Positions 7,790 through 15,409 of a stretch of DNA of 64,000 nt are shown piece after piece. The stretch comes from Microbacterium lushaniae (GTDB taxonomy: Bacteria > Actinomycetota > Actinomycetes > Actinomycetales > Microbacteriaceae). The position numbers and the translations under genes were made by a program. Location of the stretch: assembly GCF_008727775.1 (NCBI RefSeq), contig NZ_CP044232.1, positions 1,612,001 to 1,676,000 of the forward strand. The letters are read 5' to 3'. Under the pieces are notes generated by a model. It was not told the DNA's origin. It was given only the letters and a program-made list of their open reading frames with translations, and ran no database searches. The stretch's first letter is position 1. Each line of letters starts with the position of its first letter.

Positions 7790-9034
7790 TCAGGCGTCGA
7801 TGTGGACGCCCTTGCCCACCACGGTGATGCCGCTGTCGGTGACGGTGAACCCGCGCGCGATGTCGCGCTCGCGGTCCACGCCCACCGTGGCGCCGTCGGC
7901 GAGGGAGACGTTCTTGTCCAGGATCGCCCGGTGCACGCGCGCGCCGGCACCCACGTGCACGTAGTCGAACAGCACCGATTCGGTGATCGTCGAGCCGCCG
8001 CCGGCGAGGGCCCACGGCCCCACGACGCTGCGCTCGAGGTGCGTGCCCGACAGCACGGACCCGAGCGAGACGATCGAGTCGATGGCGTTGCCGATGCGGC
8101 CGACCGAGTCGCGGACGAACTTCGCCGGCGGCGCGTTCACCGTCTGCGAGTAGATGGGCCAGTCGGTGTTGTACAGGTTGAAGATCGGCAGCGTCGCGAT
8201 GAGGTCGGCGTGGGCGTCGTAGAACGAGTCGATCGTCCCCACATCACGCCAGTACGCGCGGTCGCGGTCGGTGGAGCCGGGCACGTCGTTGCGCTTGAAG
8301 TCGTACACGGCGGCCTCGCCGCGCTGCACGAAGTACGGCACGATGTCGCCGCCCATGTCGTGGTTGGAGGTGGGTGACTCACCGTCGACCTGCACCGCCT
8401 CGATGAGGGCGTCGGCGTCGAAGATGTAGTTGCCCATCGAGGCGAGCACCTCGTGCGGAGCATCCGAGAGCCCCTCCGGATTCTGCGGCTTCTCCAGGAA
8501 GTCGCGGATGCGGACGTTGTCCTCGGGATCGACGTCGATGACGCCGAACTGGTTGGCCAGGGAGATCGGCTGGCGGATGCCGGCGACCGTCGCGCGCGCA
8601 CCGGATTCGATGTGCGCCTCGAGCATCTGGCCGAAGTCCATGCGATACACGTGGTCGGCGCCGATGACCATGACGATGTCGGGCTTCTCGTCGGTGAGCA
8701 GGTTCATGCTCTGCAGGATGGCGTCGGCCGAACCCGAGAACCACCGCTTCCCCAGGCGCTGCTGCGCCGGCACCGACGCGACGTACGCCCCCAGCATGGG
8801 CGACATCCGCCACGTCTGGGAGATGTGCCGATCGAGGCTGTGGGACTTGTACTGGGTCAGCACGACCAGCTGGCGGAGCCCGGAGTTGATGAGGTTGGAG
8901 ATCGCGAAGTCGATCAGTCGGTACTGTCCGCCGAAGGGCACAGCGGGCTTGGCGCGGTCGGCCGTGAGAGGCATGAGCCGCTTGCCCTCGCCCCCGGCGA
9001 GGATGATTCCGAAGACTTTGGGAGCTGCAGGCAT
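7790..9034 (-). CDS. glgC: Glucose-1-phosphate adenylyltransferase
   Basis: The 414-residue protein has the nucleotidyltransferase start [16 protein letters not shown], the [19 protein letters not shown] segment, [10 protein letters not shown], and the C-terminal left-handed beta-helix region ([18 protein letters not shown]). It makes ADP-glucose from glucose 1-phosphate and ATP, the committed step to glycogen and alpha-glucan. It diverges from glgA across 77 bp, the usual actinobacterial pairing. Confidence 0.95.
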   Translation of the reverse strand: MPAAPKVFGIILAGGEGKRLMPLTADRAKPAVPFGGQYRLIDFAISNLINSGLRQLVVLTQYKSHSLDRHISQTWRMSPMLGAYVASVPAQQRLGKRWFSGSADAILQSMNLLTDEKPDIVMVIGADHVYRMDFGQMLEAHIESGARATVAGIRQPISLANQFGVIDVDPEDNVRIRDFLEKPQNPEGLSDAPHEVLASMGNYIFDADALIEAVQVDGESPTSNHDMGGDIVPYFVQRGEAAVYDFKRNDVPGSTDRDRAYWRDVGTIDSFYDAHADLIATLPIFNLYNTDWPIYSQTVNAPPAKFVRDSVGRIGNAIDSIVSLGSVLSGTHLERSVVGPWALAGGGSTITESVLFDYVHVGAGARVHRAILDKNVSLADGATVGVDRERDIARGFTVTDSGITVVGKGVHIDA

Positions 9035-9111
9035 GGCACCACCCTAGAGCGGGCCCGGCCGCGCGACCAGCTGGTGCTCGGGCCCTTGACAGCTGTACTA
9101 CGGTTCGTCAC

Positions 9112-10305
9112 ATGCGCGTGGACATCGTGACCAAGGAGTACCCCCCGGAGATCTACGGCGGCGCCGGTGTGCACGTCACCGAGCTCGTGCGAGCGCTGCG
9201 GAGCACGATCGACGTGCGCGTGCGCGCGTTCGGCGCGCCGCGCGAGGAGGAGGGCACGACGGCCTACGCCGTGCCCGGCGAACTGGCCGCGGCCAACGGT
9301 GCCCTGCAGACCCTGGGCACGGATCTGGAGATCGTCCCCGACGTCGCGGGGGCCGACGTCGTGCACAGCCACACGTGGTACGCCAACTTCGCGGGGCACC
9401 TCGCGTCGCTCCTGCACGGGATCCCGCACGTCGTGACCGCCCACAGCCTCGAGCCGCTGCGCCCGTGGAAGGCCGAGCAGCTCGGCGGCGGGTACGCCGT
9501 GTCGAGCTACATCGAGAAGACCGCGTACGAAGGCGCCGCCGCGATCGTCGCCGTCAGCGAGGGGATGCGCGCCGACATCCTCCGCAGCTACCCGGAACTC
9601 GACCCCGGCAAGGTGCACGTCATCTACAACGGCATCGACACCGAGGCGTGGCATCCGGTGGACGACGCCGCCTTCCTGGCCGAGGCCGGCATCGACCCGA
9701 CGCGCCCCTCGGTCGTCTTCGTCGGCCGCATCACGCGGCAGAAGGGGCTGCCCTACCTCCTGCGCGCCGCCGAGCAGCTGCCGCCGGAGGTGCAGCTGGT
9801 GCTGTGCGCCGGCGCGCCGGACACCCCGGAGATCCTCGCGGAGGTGGAGTGCCTCGTGCGCGGGCTGCAGGCCACGCGCGAGGGCGTCGTGTGGATCGAC
9901 CGGCTGCTGCCGCGGCACGAGCTGTGCGCCATCCTCACCGCCGCCACCACGTTCGTGTGCCCGTCGGTGTACGAGCCGCTGGGGATCGTCAACCTCGAGG
10001 CCATGGCGTGCGGCGCCGCCGTCGTCGGCACCACCACCGGCGGCATCCCCGAGGTCGTCGCCGACGGCGTGACCGGACGCCTCGTGCCGATCGAGCAGGT
10101 GCAGGACGGCACCGGCACGCCGGTGGATCCGCAGCGCTTCGTGGATGATCTGGCCCGCGTGCTGACCGAGGTCGTCACCGATCCCGGCCGGGCCGCGGCG
10201 TACGGGCAGGCGGGCCGGAGCCGCGCGGTGGAGGAGTTCGGCTGGGACCGGATCGCCGCGCAGACGGCCGCGCTGTACGCGGGACTGACCGGTGCCGGCC
10301 GATAG
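9112..10305 (+). CDS. glgA: Glycogen synthase, Corynebacterium type
   Basis: This is a GT4-type glycosyltransferase of 397 residues. MRVDIVTKEYPPEIYGGAGVHV holds the acceptor-side glycine motif, FVGRITRQKGLPYLLRA begins the nucleotide-sugar domain, and YEPLGIVNLEAMACG is the E(X)7E donor motif. It extends alpha-1,4-glucan or makes maltose 1-phosphate from ADP-glucose supplied by the divergent glgC. The start has no clear Shine-Dalgarno. A TTGACA at 9086-9091 lies close to the ATG, so a very short leader is possible. Confidence 0.92.
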   Translation: MRVDIVTKEYPPEIYGGAGVHVTELVRALRSTIDVRVRAFGAPREEEGTTAYAVPGELAAANGALQTLGTDLEIVPDVAGADVVHSHTWYANFAGHLASLLHGIPHVVTAHSLEPLRPWKAEQLGGGYAVSSYIEKTAYEGAAAIVAVSEGMRADILRSYPELDPGKVHVIYNGIDTEAWHPVDDAAFLAEAGIDPTRPSVVFVGRITRQKGLPYLLRAAEQLPPEVQLVLCAGAPDTPEILAEVECLVRGLQATREGVVWIDRLLPRHELCAILTAATTFVCPSVYEPLGIVNLEAMACGAAVVGTTTGGIPEVVADGVTGRLVPIEQVQDGTGTPVDPQRFVDDLARVLTEVVTDPGRAAAYGQAGRSRAVEEFGWDRIAAQTAALYAGLTGAGR

Positions 10306-10315
10306 GCTGGGGAGC

Positions 10316-11101
10316 ATGCCTGAGGTCCTGGAGTTCTCCGACGTCGTCGTCCGCCGGAACGCCCGCGACATCGTCGCGCACCTGGACTGGACCGTCGCCG
10401 ATGACGAACGGTGGGTGATCCTCGGACCCAACGGCGCCGGCAAGACGACGGTGCTCCAGCTGGCCGACACGCTGCTGCATCCGACGTCGGGGACGGTGAC
10501 GATCCTCGGCGAGCGGATGGGGCGCACCGACGTGTTCGAGCTGCGCCCGCGTATCGGCTTCGCCTCCTCAGCGATGGCGCGGCGCCTGCCGCCGGAGGAG
10601 ACCGTGCTCAACGTCGTGCTCACGGCGGCGTATTCGGTCACGGGCCGGTGGCGTGAGGCGTACGAGGACATCGACGAGCGCCGTGCCCTGCGGGTGCTGT
10701 CGGAGTGGAGTCTCGACCACCTCGCCGACCGCACCTTCGGCACCCTCTCGGACGGCGAGCAGAAGCGCGTGCAGATCGCCCGGGCGGTCATGACCGATCC
10801 CGAGCTCCTGCTGCTGGACGAGCCCACGGCGAGCCTGGACCTCGGCGCGCGCGAAGAGCTGCTCACGCTCCTGTCGGGGTATGCGCAGGCGCCCACGACG
10901 CCGGCGATGGTCATGGTCACCCACCACGTGGAGGAGATCCCCGTCGGGTTCACCCACGTGCTGCTGCTGCGTGACGGCGCCGCCGTGGCGGCCGGACCCA
11001 TCGCGCAGACGCTCACGGCCGAATCCCTCACCGCGGCATTCGGCGTGCCCATCGTGCTCACCGAGGACGGCGGCCGCTATGCCGCGCGCGCCGCATCCTG
11101 A
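10316..11101 (+). CDS. ABC transporter ATP-binding protein (orphan)
   Basis: The 261-residue protein is a single ABC domain: Walker A GPNGAGKTT near residues 40-48, signature LSDGEQKRVQIARA, Walker B LLLLDEPTASLD, and the H-loop VTHHVEEI. CTGGGGAG precedes the ATG, which lies 10 bp after glgA, so read-through from glgA is likely. No permease or binding protein is adjacent. The signature LSDGE rather than LSGGQ and the ModF/YlmA-like sequence style suggest a stand-alone ATPase or one that uses a permease encoded elsewhere. Confidence 0.85.
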   Translation: MPEVLEFSDVVVRRNARDIVAHLDWTVADDERWVILGPNGAGKTTVLQLADTLLHPTSGTVTILGERMGRTDVFELRPRIGFASSAMARRLPPEETVLNVVLTAAYSVTGRWREAYEDIDERRALRVLSEWSLDHLADRTFGTLSDGEQKRVQIARAVMTDPELLLLDEPTASLDLGAREELLTLLSGYAQAPTTPAMVMVTHHVEEIPVGFTHVLLLRDGAAVAAGPIAQTLTAESLTAAFGVPIVLTEDGGRYAARAAS

Positions 11102-11126
11102 TGTGTTCCCGGTGGCGAGCCGGTAC

Positions 11127-11135
11127 TGATAGAAT
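11127..11135 (+). promoter_or_regulatory. Extended -10 promoter element for rpmE
   Basis: TGATAGAAT contains the extended -10 arrangement TG-n-TAGAAT, 76 bp before the rpmE ATG. The -35 region is weak, as is common when the TG motif is present. It is not coding; the upstream gene ends at 11101. Confidence 0.5.
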
Positions 11136-11186
11136 CGACGCTTGGTGCCGTGCGCACCGCAGACTTTTCCCGGCCCCGCCGAGGGG

Positions 11187-11203
11187 CCTCGTCCACAACG
11201 AGG
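11187..11203 (+). promoter_or_regulatory. Hairpin covering the rpmE ribosome-binding site
   Basis: CCTCGT and ACGAGG pair across a 5-base loop. The right arm contains the only Shine-Dalgarno-like sequence (GAGG, 7 bp before the ATG). Such pairing would limit translation unless opened. It could also be chance in GC-rich DNA. Confidence 0.4.
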
Positions 11204-11210
11204 ATCACGC

Positions 11211-11462
11211 ATGAAGACTGACATCCACCCCGAGTACCGCGCCGTCGTGTTCCGCGACCTGGGCTCGGGTGAGACCTTTCTCACCCGTTCGACCGTGACC
11301 AGCGACAAGACCGTCGAGCTCGACGGCACCGAGTACCCCGTCATCGACGTGGAGATCTCGTCCGCTTCGCACCCGTTCTACACGGGCAAGCAGCGCATCA
11401 TGGACTCGGCCGGCCGCGTCGAGAAGTTCAACCAGCGCTTCAAGAACTTCGGCGGCCGCTGA
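11211..11462 (+). CDS. rpmE2: 50S ribosomal protein L31, type B (zinc-free)
   Basis: This 83-residue protein is the C-minus (type B) form of L31: [17 protein letters not shown], the [12 protein letters not shown] segment and the ending [12 protein letters not shown]. It lacks the CxxC zinc ligands of type A. L31 sits at the ribosomal subunit bridge. Many bacteria hold both forms and use the zinc-free one when zinc is short; whether a type A copy exists elsewhere cannot be seen. Its own promoter, leader hairpin and terminator make it a single-gene unit. Confidence 0.95.
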   Translation: MKTDIHPEYRAVVFRDLGSGETFLTRSTVTSDKTVELDGTEYPVIDVEISSASHPFYTGKQRIMDSAGRVEKFNQRFKNFGGR

Positions 11463-11480
11463 GCCCTCCCGTTCTTCCCG

Positions 11481-11504
11481 AAGGCCCCGCTCCGGCGGGG
11501 CCTT
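11481..11504 (+). terminator. Rho-independent-type terminator after rpmE2
   Basis: AAGGCCCCGC and GCGGGGCCTT form a perfect 10-bp stem with a TCCG loop, 18 bp after the rpmE2 stop. The following run is only weakly T-rich (TCGTCGTTC), as is usual in high-GC actinobacteria. It can also stop transcription from the exonuclease gene on the other strand. Confidence 0.85.
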
Positions 11505-11524
11505 CGTCGTTCCCGGCGCGCGGC

Positions 11525-12289
11525 TCAGCGGATCGGCCAGCGCCCGTCGAGGGACTCCTCGGGGTCGAGGCGCCCGATCTGCACGAAGTACTCCGTCAGG
11601 CTCTCCGCCTGTGACCGCGCCCATCCGATCTGCCGTGTGTGCAGTTCGTCGAGGGTCGGCGGCAGCCACGCCGCGTACCGGTCGGCCAGGGCCAGGGCCA
11701 CGCGTCCGGCAGCCACGGCATCCGCGGATGCCTCATGGGCGCCGTCCAGCCGCACGGCGTAGTGCTGCGCCACTACGGAGAGGGTTCGCTTCCCGCGGCG
11801 GTAGCGGTCGTAGCGCTTGTCGACCACGAGCGGGTCGATGACGGGCCAGGGTGACTCCAAGGGTGCCACGGCGTGGCGGAGGGCCTCGTGCTTGAGCAGC
11901 GAGAAGTCGTAGGGCGCGTTGTACGCCACCACCGGGATCCCCGCCGCGAAGATGCAGGCCAGGGCGTCGACGACCTCGGCGACGACGGTGGCCGCATCCC
12001 GCCCGTGCGCGCGGGCGTGCTCGGTGGAGATGCCGTGGATCGCCGCGGCGCCGTCGGGGATCGGCACCCCCGGGTCGGCGAGCCAGTCGCGCGCGGTGAG
12101 CACGGCCCCGTCGGCGTCGAGGACGCCGACGTGCGCGGTGACGATGCGGTCGCGTGTCACGTCGACGCCGGTGGTCTCCAGGTCGAAGACTCCGATGACG
12201 CGCGTCCACTCGGGCGCCTGGAACAGTGGGAGCTGCTCGGGGCGGGCCGCGCGGTGCATACCCGACACGGTATGCGCCGCGTCCGACAT
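11525..12289 (-). CDS. DEDDh 3'-5' exonuclease (DnaQ/epsilon-like)
   Basis: The 254-residue protein has the DEDDh exonuclease motifs: FDLETTGVD (Exo I Asp and Glu), YNAPYDFSLL (Exo II Asp), and HEASADAVA (Exo III His and Asp). This matches stand-alone epsilon-type nucleases or DNA-polymerase-III-epsilon-like proofreaders. The C-terminal 30 residues (TRQIGWARSQAESLTEYF) are typical of the actinobacterial stand-alone form. Two in-frame ATGs (12289 and 12259) are possible and neither has a strong ribosome site; the homology begins about residue 28. Confidence 0.85.
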   Translation of the reverse strand: MSDAAHTVSGMHRAARPEQLPLFQAPEWTRVIGVFDLETTGVDVTRDRIVTAHVGVLDADGAVLTARDWLADPGVPIPDGAAAIHGISTEHARAHGRDAATVVAEVVDALACIFAAGIPVVAYNAPYDFSLLKHEALRHAVAPLESPWPVIDPLVVDKRYDRYRRGKRTLSVVAQHYAVRLDGAHEASADAVAAGRVALALADRYAAWLPPTLDELHTRQIGWARSQAESLTEYFVQIGRLDPEESLDGRWPIR

Positions 12290-12329
12290 CGGACCGCAGG
12301 CGCACCGCCGGCCCTTCTAGACTCGAAGC

Positions 12330-13223
12330 ATGCCCAACCCGTATGCCGACCTGCTCTCGCGCGTCGCCGTCGAGCGCCGCGAGACCGAGGTGCTGGGCGG
12401 GACCACGGCGTACTGGACGTACGGCGAGGCGGATGCGGCGACCACCGTCGTCGCGGTGCACGGGTTCCGCGGCGATCACCACGGGCTCGAGCCGGTGATC
12501 GCGCACCTGCCCGGCGTGCGCGTGGTGTCGCCCGACCTCCCCGGATTCGGTGAGACCGCCCCGGTCCCCGGACGCACGCACGACCTGACGCTGTACACCG
12601 AGTGGCTCGCCGCCTTCGTGGCGGCCGTGGCGCCGGGGGCGGTCGTGCTGGGCCACTCGTTCGGGTCGATCGTGTCGGCGGCGGCCGTGGCTGAGGGCCT
12701 CGAAACCCCGGCCCTGGTGCTGGTGAACCCCATCGGCGCGCCCGCCCTGGAGGGCCCCCGCGGCATCCTCACGCGCCTGGCGGTGTTCTACTACTGGGCC
12801 GGTGCGCGCCTGCCGCGCCGGCTCGGCGAAGCGGTCCTGCGCAACCGGGTGATCGTGCGGGTGATGAGCCTGGCGATGGTCAAGACGAAGGAGCCGGCCC
12901 TCCGCCGCTTCGTGCACGAGCAGCACGACGCCTACTTCTCCCGGTTCTCCGACCGCGACGTGCTGCACGACGCCTTCGTGGCATCCGTCTCGCACGATGT
13001 GAGCGGCTACGCCGCACGCATCGCCCAGCCCGTGCTCCTGGTCGCCGCCGTCCGCGACGACATCACCCCGATCGAGGCCGAGCGGCGCCTGGCGACGATC
13101 TTCCCGCGGGCCGAGCTCGTGGAGATCGCCGACGTCGGACACCTCATCCACTACGAGACGCCGGCGGCGGCGGCGGGTGCGGTCAGGCGCTTTCTCGCGC
13201 CTTCCGGCGCCGATACGCGTTGA
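12330..13223 (+). CDS. Alpha/beta hydrolase
   Basis: The 297-residue protein has a VVAVHGFRGDHHGLEPV oxyanion region, the nucleophile GHSFGS, the acid in VAAVRDDITP and the base in GHLIHYETP: a full Ser-Asp-His triad. It resembles epoxide-hydrolase or lactonase-like members; the substrate is unknown. Its last 41 bp overlap the 3' end of the CGNR gene on the opposite strand. The start faces the exonuclease gene across 40 bp. Confidence 0.83.
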   Translation: MPNPYADLLSRVAVERRETEVLGGTTAYWTYGEADAATTVVAVHGFRGDHHGLEPVIAHLPGVRVVSPDLPGFGETAPVPGRTHDLTLYTEWLAAFVAAVAPGAVVLGHSFGSIVSAAAVAEGLETPALVLVNPIGAPALEGPRGILTRLAVFYYWAGARLPRRLGEAVLRNRVIVRVMSLAMVKTKEPALRRFVHEQHDAYFSRFSDRDVLHDAFVASVSHDVSGYAARIAQPVLLVAAVRDDITPIEAERRLATIFPRAELVEIADVGHLIHYETPAAAAGAVRRFLAPSGADTR

Positions 13224-13746
13224 CGTTCATGCGGTTGCCGCAGTTGCCGGTGTCGCAGTAGCGCTTGGAGCCGTTGCGCGAGTAGTCCACGTACACCGAC
13301 GCACAGTCGTCGGCTGCGCACATCCGGATGCGGTCGTACTCGTCGGCGCGGATGACGTCGACGAACGCCATGGCCGTCTCCACGAGGATGCGGGTGGCGA
13401 TCGGGGCGTCGGCGCCGGTGGCGTGGATGTGCCATTCCTCGAACCCCTCGTGCGTCACGAGCTGGGGGAGGGCCCGGCCGTCGGCGAGCATCCCGTTCAC
13501 CAGCGGCACGGCCGCGTCGCGGCCGACGGTCCACAGCTCGTACAGGCGCGGGCGGATGCCGCGGAGCGCGGCGAGCTCCTCGGCGTCGCGGTCGATGCGG
13601 CCCGTGTAGGCGTTGTCGGTGAGGAACGCGTCCAGATCCGCCAGCGTCGTGAACGCGTCGGTGCCCTCTGACGAGGCCTCCGGAAGCGAGTTCACGAGGT
13701 CGACCGCCGCGGCGAGCGCGACGCGGGTGTCATGGATGAAGACCAC
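13183..13746 (-). CDS. CGNR zinc finger (ABATE) regulator
   Basis: The 187-residue protein has an N-terminal ABATE-type helical ligand domain and a C-terminal CGNR zinc finger: CAADDC, then YCDTGNCGNRMNVNAYR with two further Cys. CGNR proteins are stress- or ligand-responsive DNA-binding regulators. The GTG start at 13746 has GGAG 5 bp upstream. It diverges from an EamA transporter across 71 bp that contain two copies of TTGACTCCTGAC, so it likely controls that gene and itself. Confidence 0.87.
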   Translation of the reverse strand: MVFIHDTRVALAAAVDLVNSLPEASSEGTDAFTTLADLDAFLTDNAYTGRIDRDAEELAALRGIRPRLYELWTVGRDAAVPLVNGMLADGRALPQLVTHEGFEEWHIHATGADAPIATRILVETAMAFVDVIRADEYDRIRMCAADDCASVYVDYSRNGSKRYCDTGNCGNRMNVNAYRRRKARESA

Positions 13747-13747
13747 G

Positions 13748-13805
13748 TTGACTCCTGACGGCGGGGTGGCGTAGTGTCACCATCGTACCCACTTTGACTC
13801 CTGAC
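13748..13805. promoter_or_regulatory. Two direct repeats TTGACTCCTGAC between CGNR regulator and transporter
   Basis: Perfect 12-bp copies lie at 13748-13759 and 13794-13805, 46 bp apart in the same orientation. The left copy, read on the minus strand, includes the ribosome site of the CGNR gene. The right copy lies 12 bp before the transporter ATG. Identical motifs flanking a divergent control region suggest an operator. Confidence 0.5.
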
Positions 13806-13817
13806 AGGCACCATTTC

Positions 13818-14792
13818 ATGACCGCAATCCCCGGAACCGTCGACCGCACGCGGGCGCGCACCGCCGGCGTCGTCATCGGGCTGGCCTCGGCGGTCTCGTT
13901 CGCCTCCAGCGGGCCCGTCATGAAGCCGCTCCTGGAGGCGGGCTGGTCGATCGGGGCCGCGCTCCTGCTCCGCATGGGCGGGGCGGCGGTGCTGCTGTCG
14001 CCATGGCTCATCCGCGCGATCGTCCGTGACCGCTCGATCCTGCGCCGTCATGGGCTCCTCGTGCTCGCGTTCGGCCTCACCGGCGTCGCCGGCTGTCAGC
14101 TGTTCTATTTCTCCGCGATGCAGCGCATGCCCGTGGCCATCGCCTTGCTCGTGCAGTACACCGCGCCGGTGATGCTCGTCGCCTGGGTCTGGCTGCGGAC
14201 GCGCCGTCGCCCCTCGGCGGTGGTGCTGGGCGGCACCGCCCTCGCGATCGTCGGACTCGTGCTGGTGGTCGATGTGACCGGCGCGGCCTTCGACCCGCTG
14301 GGGATCGCGCTGGCGCTGGGGGCGGCGGTGTGGATGGCGGCGTACTTCGTGATCGCCGACCGCACCACCGACACGATGCCGCCCCTGGTGCTCGCCGGCG
14401 GGGGACTGGTCGTGGGCGCGGCGCTCATGGTGGTCCTGTGCGCCACCGGCGTGCTTCCCTTCGTCGCACCGGCGGTCAGCACCGACCTCCTGGGCACCGC
14501 CGTGCCGTGGTTCTTGTCCGTCTCGTGGGTCGCGCTCGTGGCCACTGCGCTCGGGTACGGCCTCGGGGTCCTGGCCGTGCCGCGGATCGGGGCGCGGCTG
14601 GCGTCGTTCGTGGGATTGACCGAGGTGCTGTTCGCCATGCTGTTCGGCTGGCTGCTGCTGGGTGAGGCGCCGACCCCCGTGCAGGGTGCCGGCGGCGCGC
14701 TCATCCTCGCCGGCGTCGTCCTCGTGCGCGCCGACCCCGCCGCCGCCCCGAAGGGGGCGGCCGCTAGCGTTCCGGCCGTGCCAGCTCCATGA
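13818..14792 (+). CDS. EamA/DMT family transporter
   Basis: The 324-residue protein has ten predicted membrane helices in two EamA repeats. Hallmarks are SFASSGPVMKPLL at the start, QLFYFSAMQRMPVAIALLVQYTAP in repeat 1, and GLTEVLFAMLFGWLLLGEAP in repeat 2. DMT carriers export amino acids or metabolites. A CGNR regulator diverges from it. Its 3' end overlaps the end of the Lrp gene on the other strand by 29 bp. The substrate is unknown. Confidence 0.87.
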   Translation: MTAIPGTVDRTRARTAGVVIGLASAVSFASSGPVMKPLLEAGWSIGAALLLRMGGAAVLLSPWLIRAIVRDRSILRRHGLLVLAFGLTGVAGCQLFYFSAMQRMPVAIALLVQYTAPVMLVAWVWLRTRRRPSAVVLGGTALAIVGLVLVVDVTGAAFDPLGIALALGAAVWMAAYFVIADRTTDTMPPLVLAGGGLVVGAALMVVLCATGVLPFVAPAVSTDLLGTAVPWFLSVSWVALVATALGYGLGVLAVPRIGARLASFVGLTEVLFAMLFGWLLLGEAPTPVQGAGGALILAGVVLVRADPAAAPKGAAASVPAVPAP

Positions 14793-15237
14793 GCGGCACC
14801 ACGCGGTAGGGGATGACCTCGCCCATCACGAGCGAGGTCTCGGTGCGCTCGACGCCCTCGACGGCGAGGATGCGGGCATCGACGTCGAACAGGTGCCGCG
14901 TATCGCGGCACGCCACCCGCGCGACGAGGTCGATCTGACCGCTCATGCCGTGGGCCTGCAGCACTTCGGGGATGCGTTCGAGGTCGCTGACGATGCGGGG
15001 GAGTGCGGCCTGTCGCACCGTGATGTGGATGAACGCCTCGATGGGGAACCCCAGGGCCGCCGGCGAGAGCGACCGCTCGAACGACAGCACCACCTCGGCG
15101 CGCTCCAGTCGCGTCATGCGCGCCTGGACGGTGTTGCGGGAGAGGCCGAGGCGGTCGGCCAGGGCCACGACCGTGGCGCGCGGGTCGTCGGCGAGAGCGC
15201 GCAGCAGGTCGAGGTCGACAGCATCCAAGCGTGACAT
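14764..15237 (-). CDS. Lrp/AsnC family transcriptional regulator
   Basis: The 157-residue protein has an N-terminal winged helix (LDLLRALADDPRATVVALADRLGLSRNTVQARMTRLE) and a C-terminal RAM ligand domain (SGQIDLVARVACRDTRHLFDV). Lrp regulators sense amino acids. It diverges from the branched-chain keto acid dehydrogenase operon and is its obvious regulator, as BkdR is in other bacteria. The ATG at 15237 matches family length; the open frame further up covers the promoter region. Repeats at 15260-15305 are candidate binding sites. Confidence 0.88.
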   Translation of the reverse strand: MSRLDAVDLDLLRALADDPRATVVALADRLGLSRNTVQARMTRLERAEVVLSFERSLSPAALGFPIEAFIHITVRQAALPRIVSDLERIPEVLQAHGMSGQIDLVARVACRDTRHLFDVDARILAVEGVERTETSLVMGEVIPYRVVPLMELARPER

Positions 15238-15259
15238 GGTGCGCAACCATAGCAGGCTC

Positions 15260-15305
15260 CTCGACCGCGGATGAAGCATCCTGCTCAACCGCGTGGAAGA
15301 TGCTT
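15260..15305. promoter_or_regulatory. Candidate Lrp operator for the leucine catabolism operon
   Basis: The 172-bp gap between the Lrp gene and the E1-alpha gene holds an imperfect direct repeat (CTCGACCGCGGATGAAG at 15260 and CTCAACCGCGTGGAAG at 15284, 24 bp apart). It also holds the inverted pair AAGCATC at 15274-15280 and GATGCTT at 15299-15305. Repeats about two helical turns apart are usual for Lrp binding. Confidence 0.45.
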
Positions 15306-15409
15306 GAGCTAGGTGCGACCCGGACGTATGGTCGCGGTGTCGGCGACGCTGCCGCCACCGGACGCTCTGCAGCCCCACGAAGGCGGCAGGGCCCACTGGA
15401 GGGAAGACG

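Noticed and set aside
9086..9091. Standard promoter of glgA with TTGACA as -35
   Set aside because: A -10 at 17 bp spacing would fall on the start codon; no confident pair could be drawn.
8914..11061. 715-residue minus-strand frame opposite glgA and the ABC gene
   Set aside because: Ser/Arg/Ala shadow of well supported plus-strand genes.
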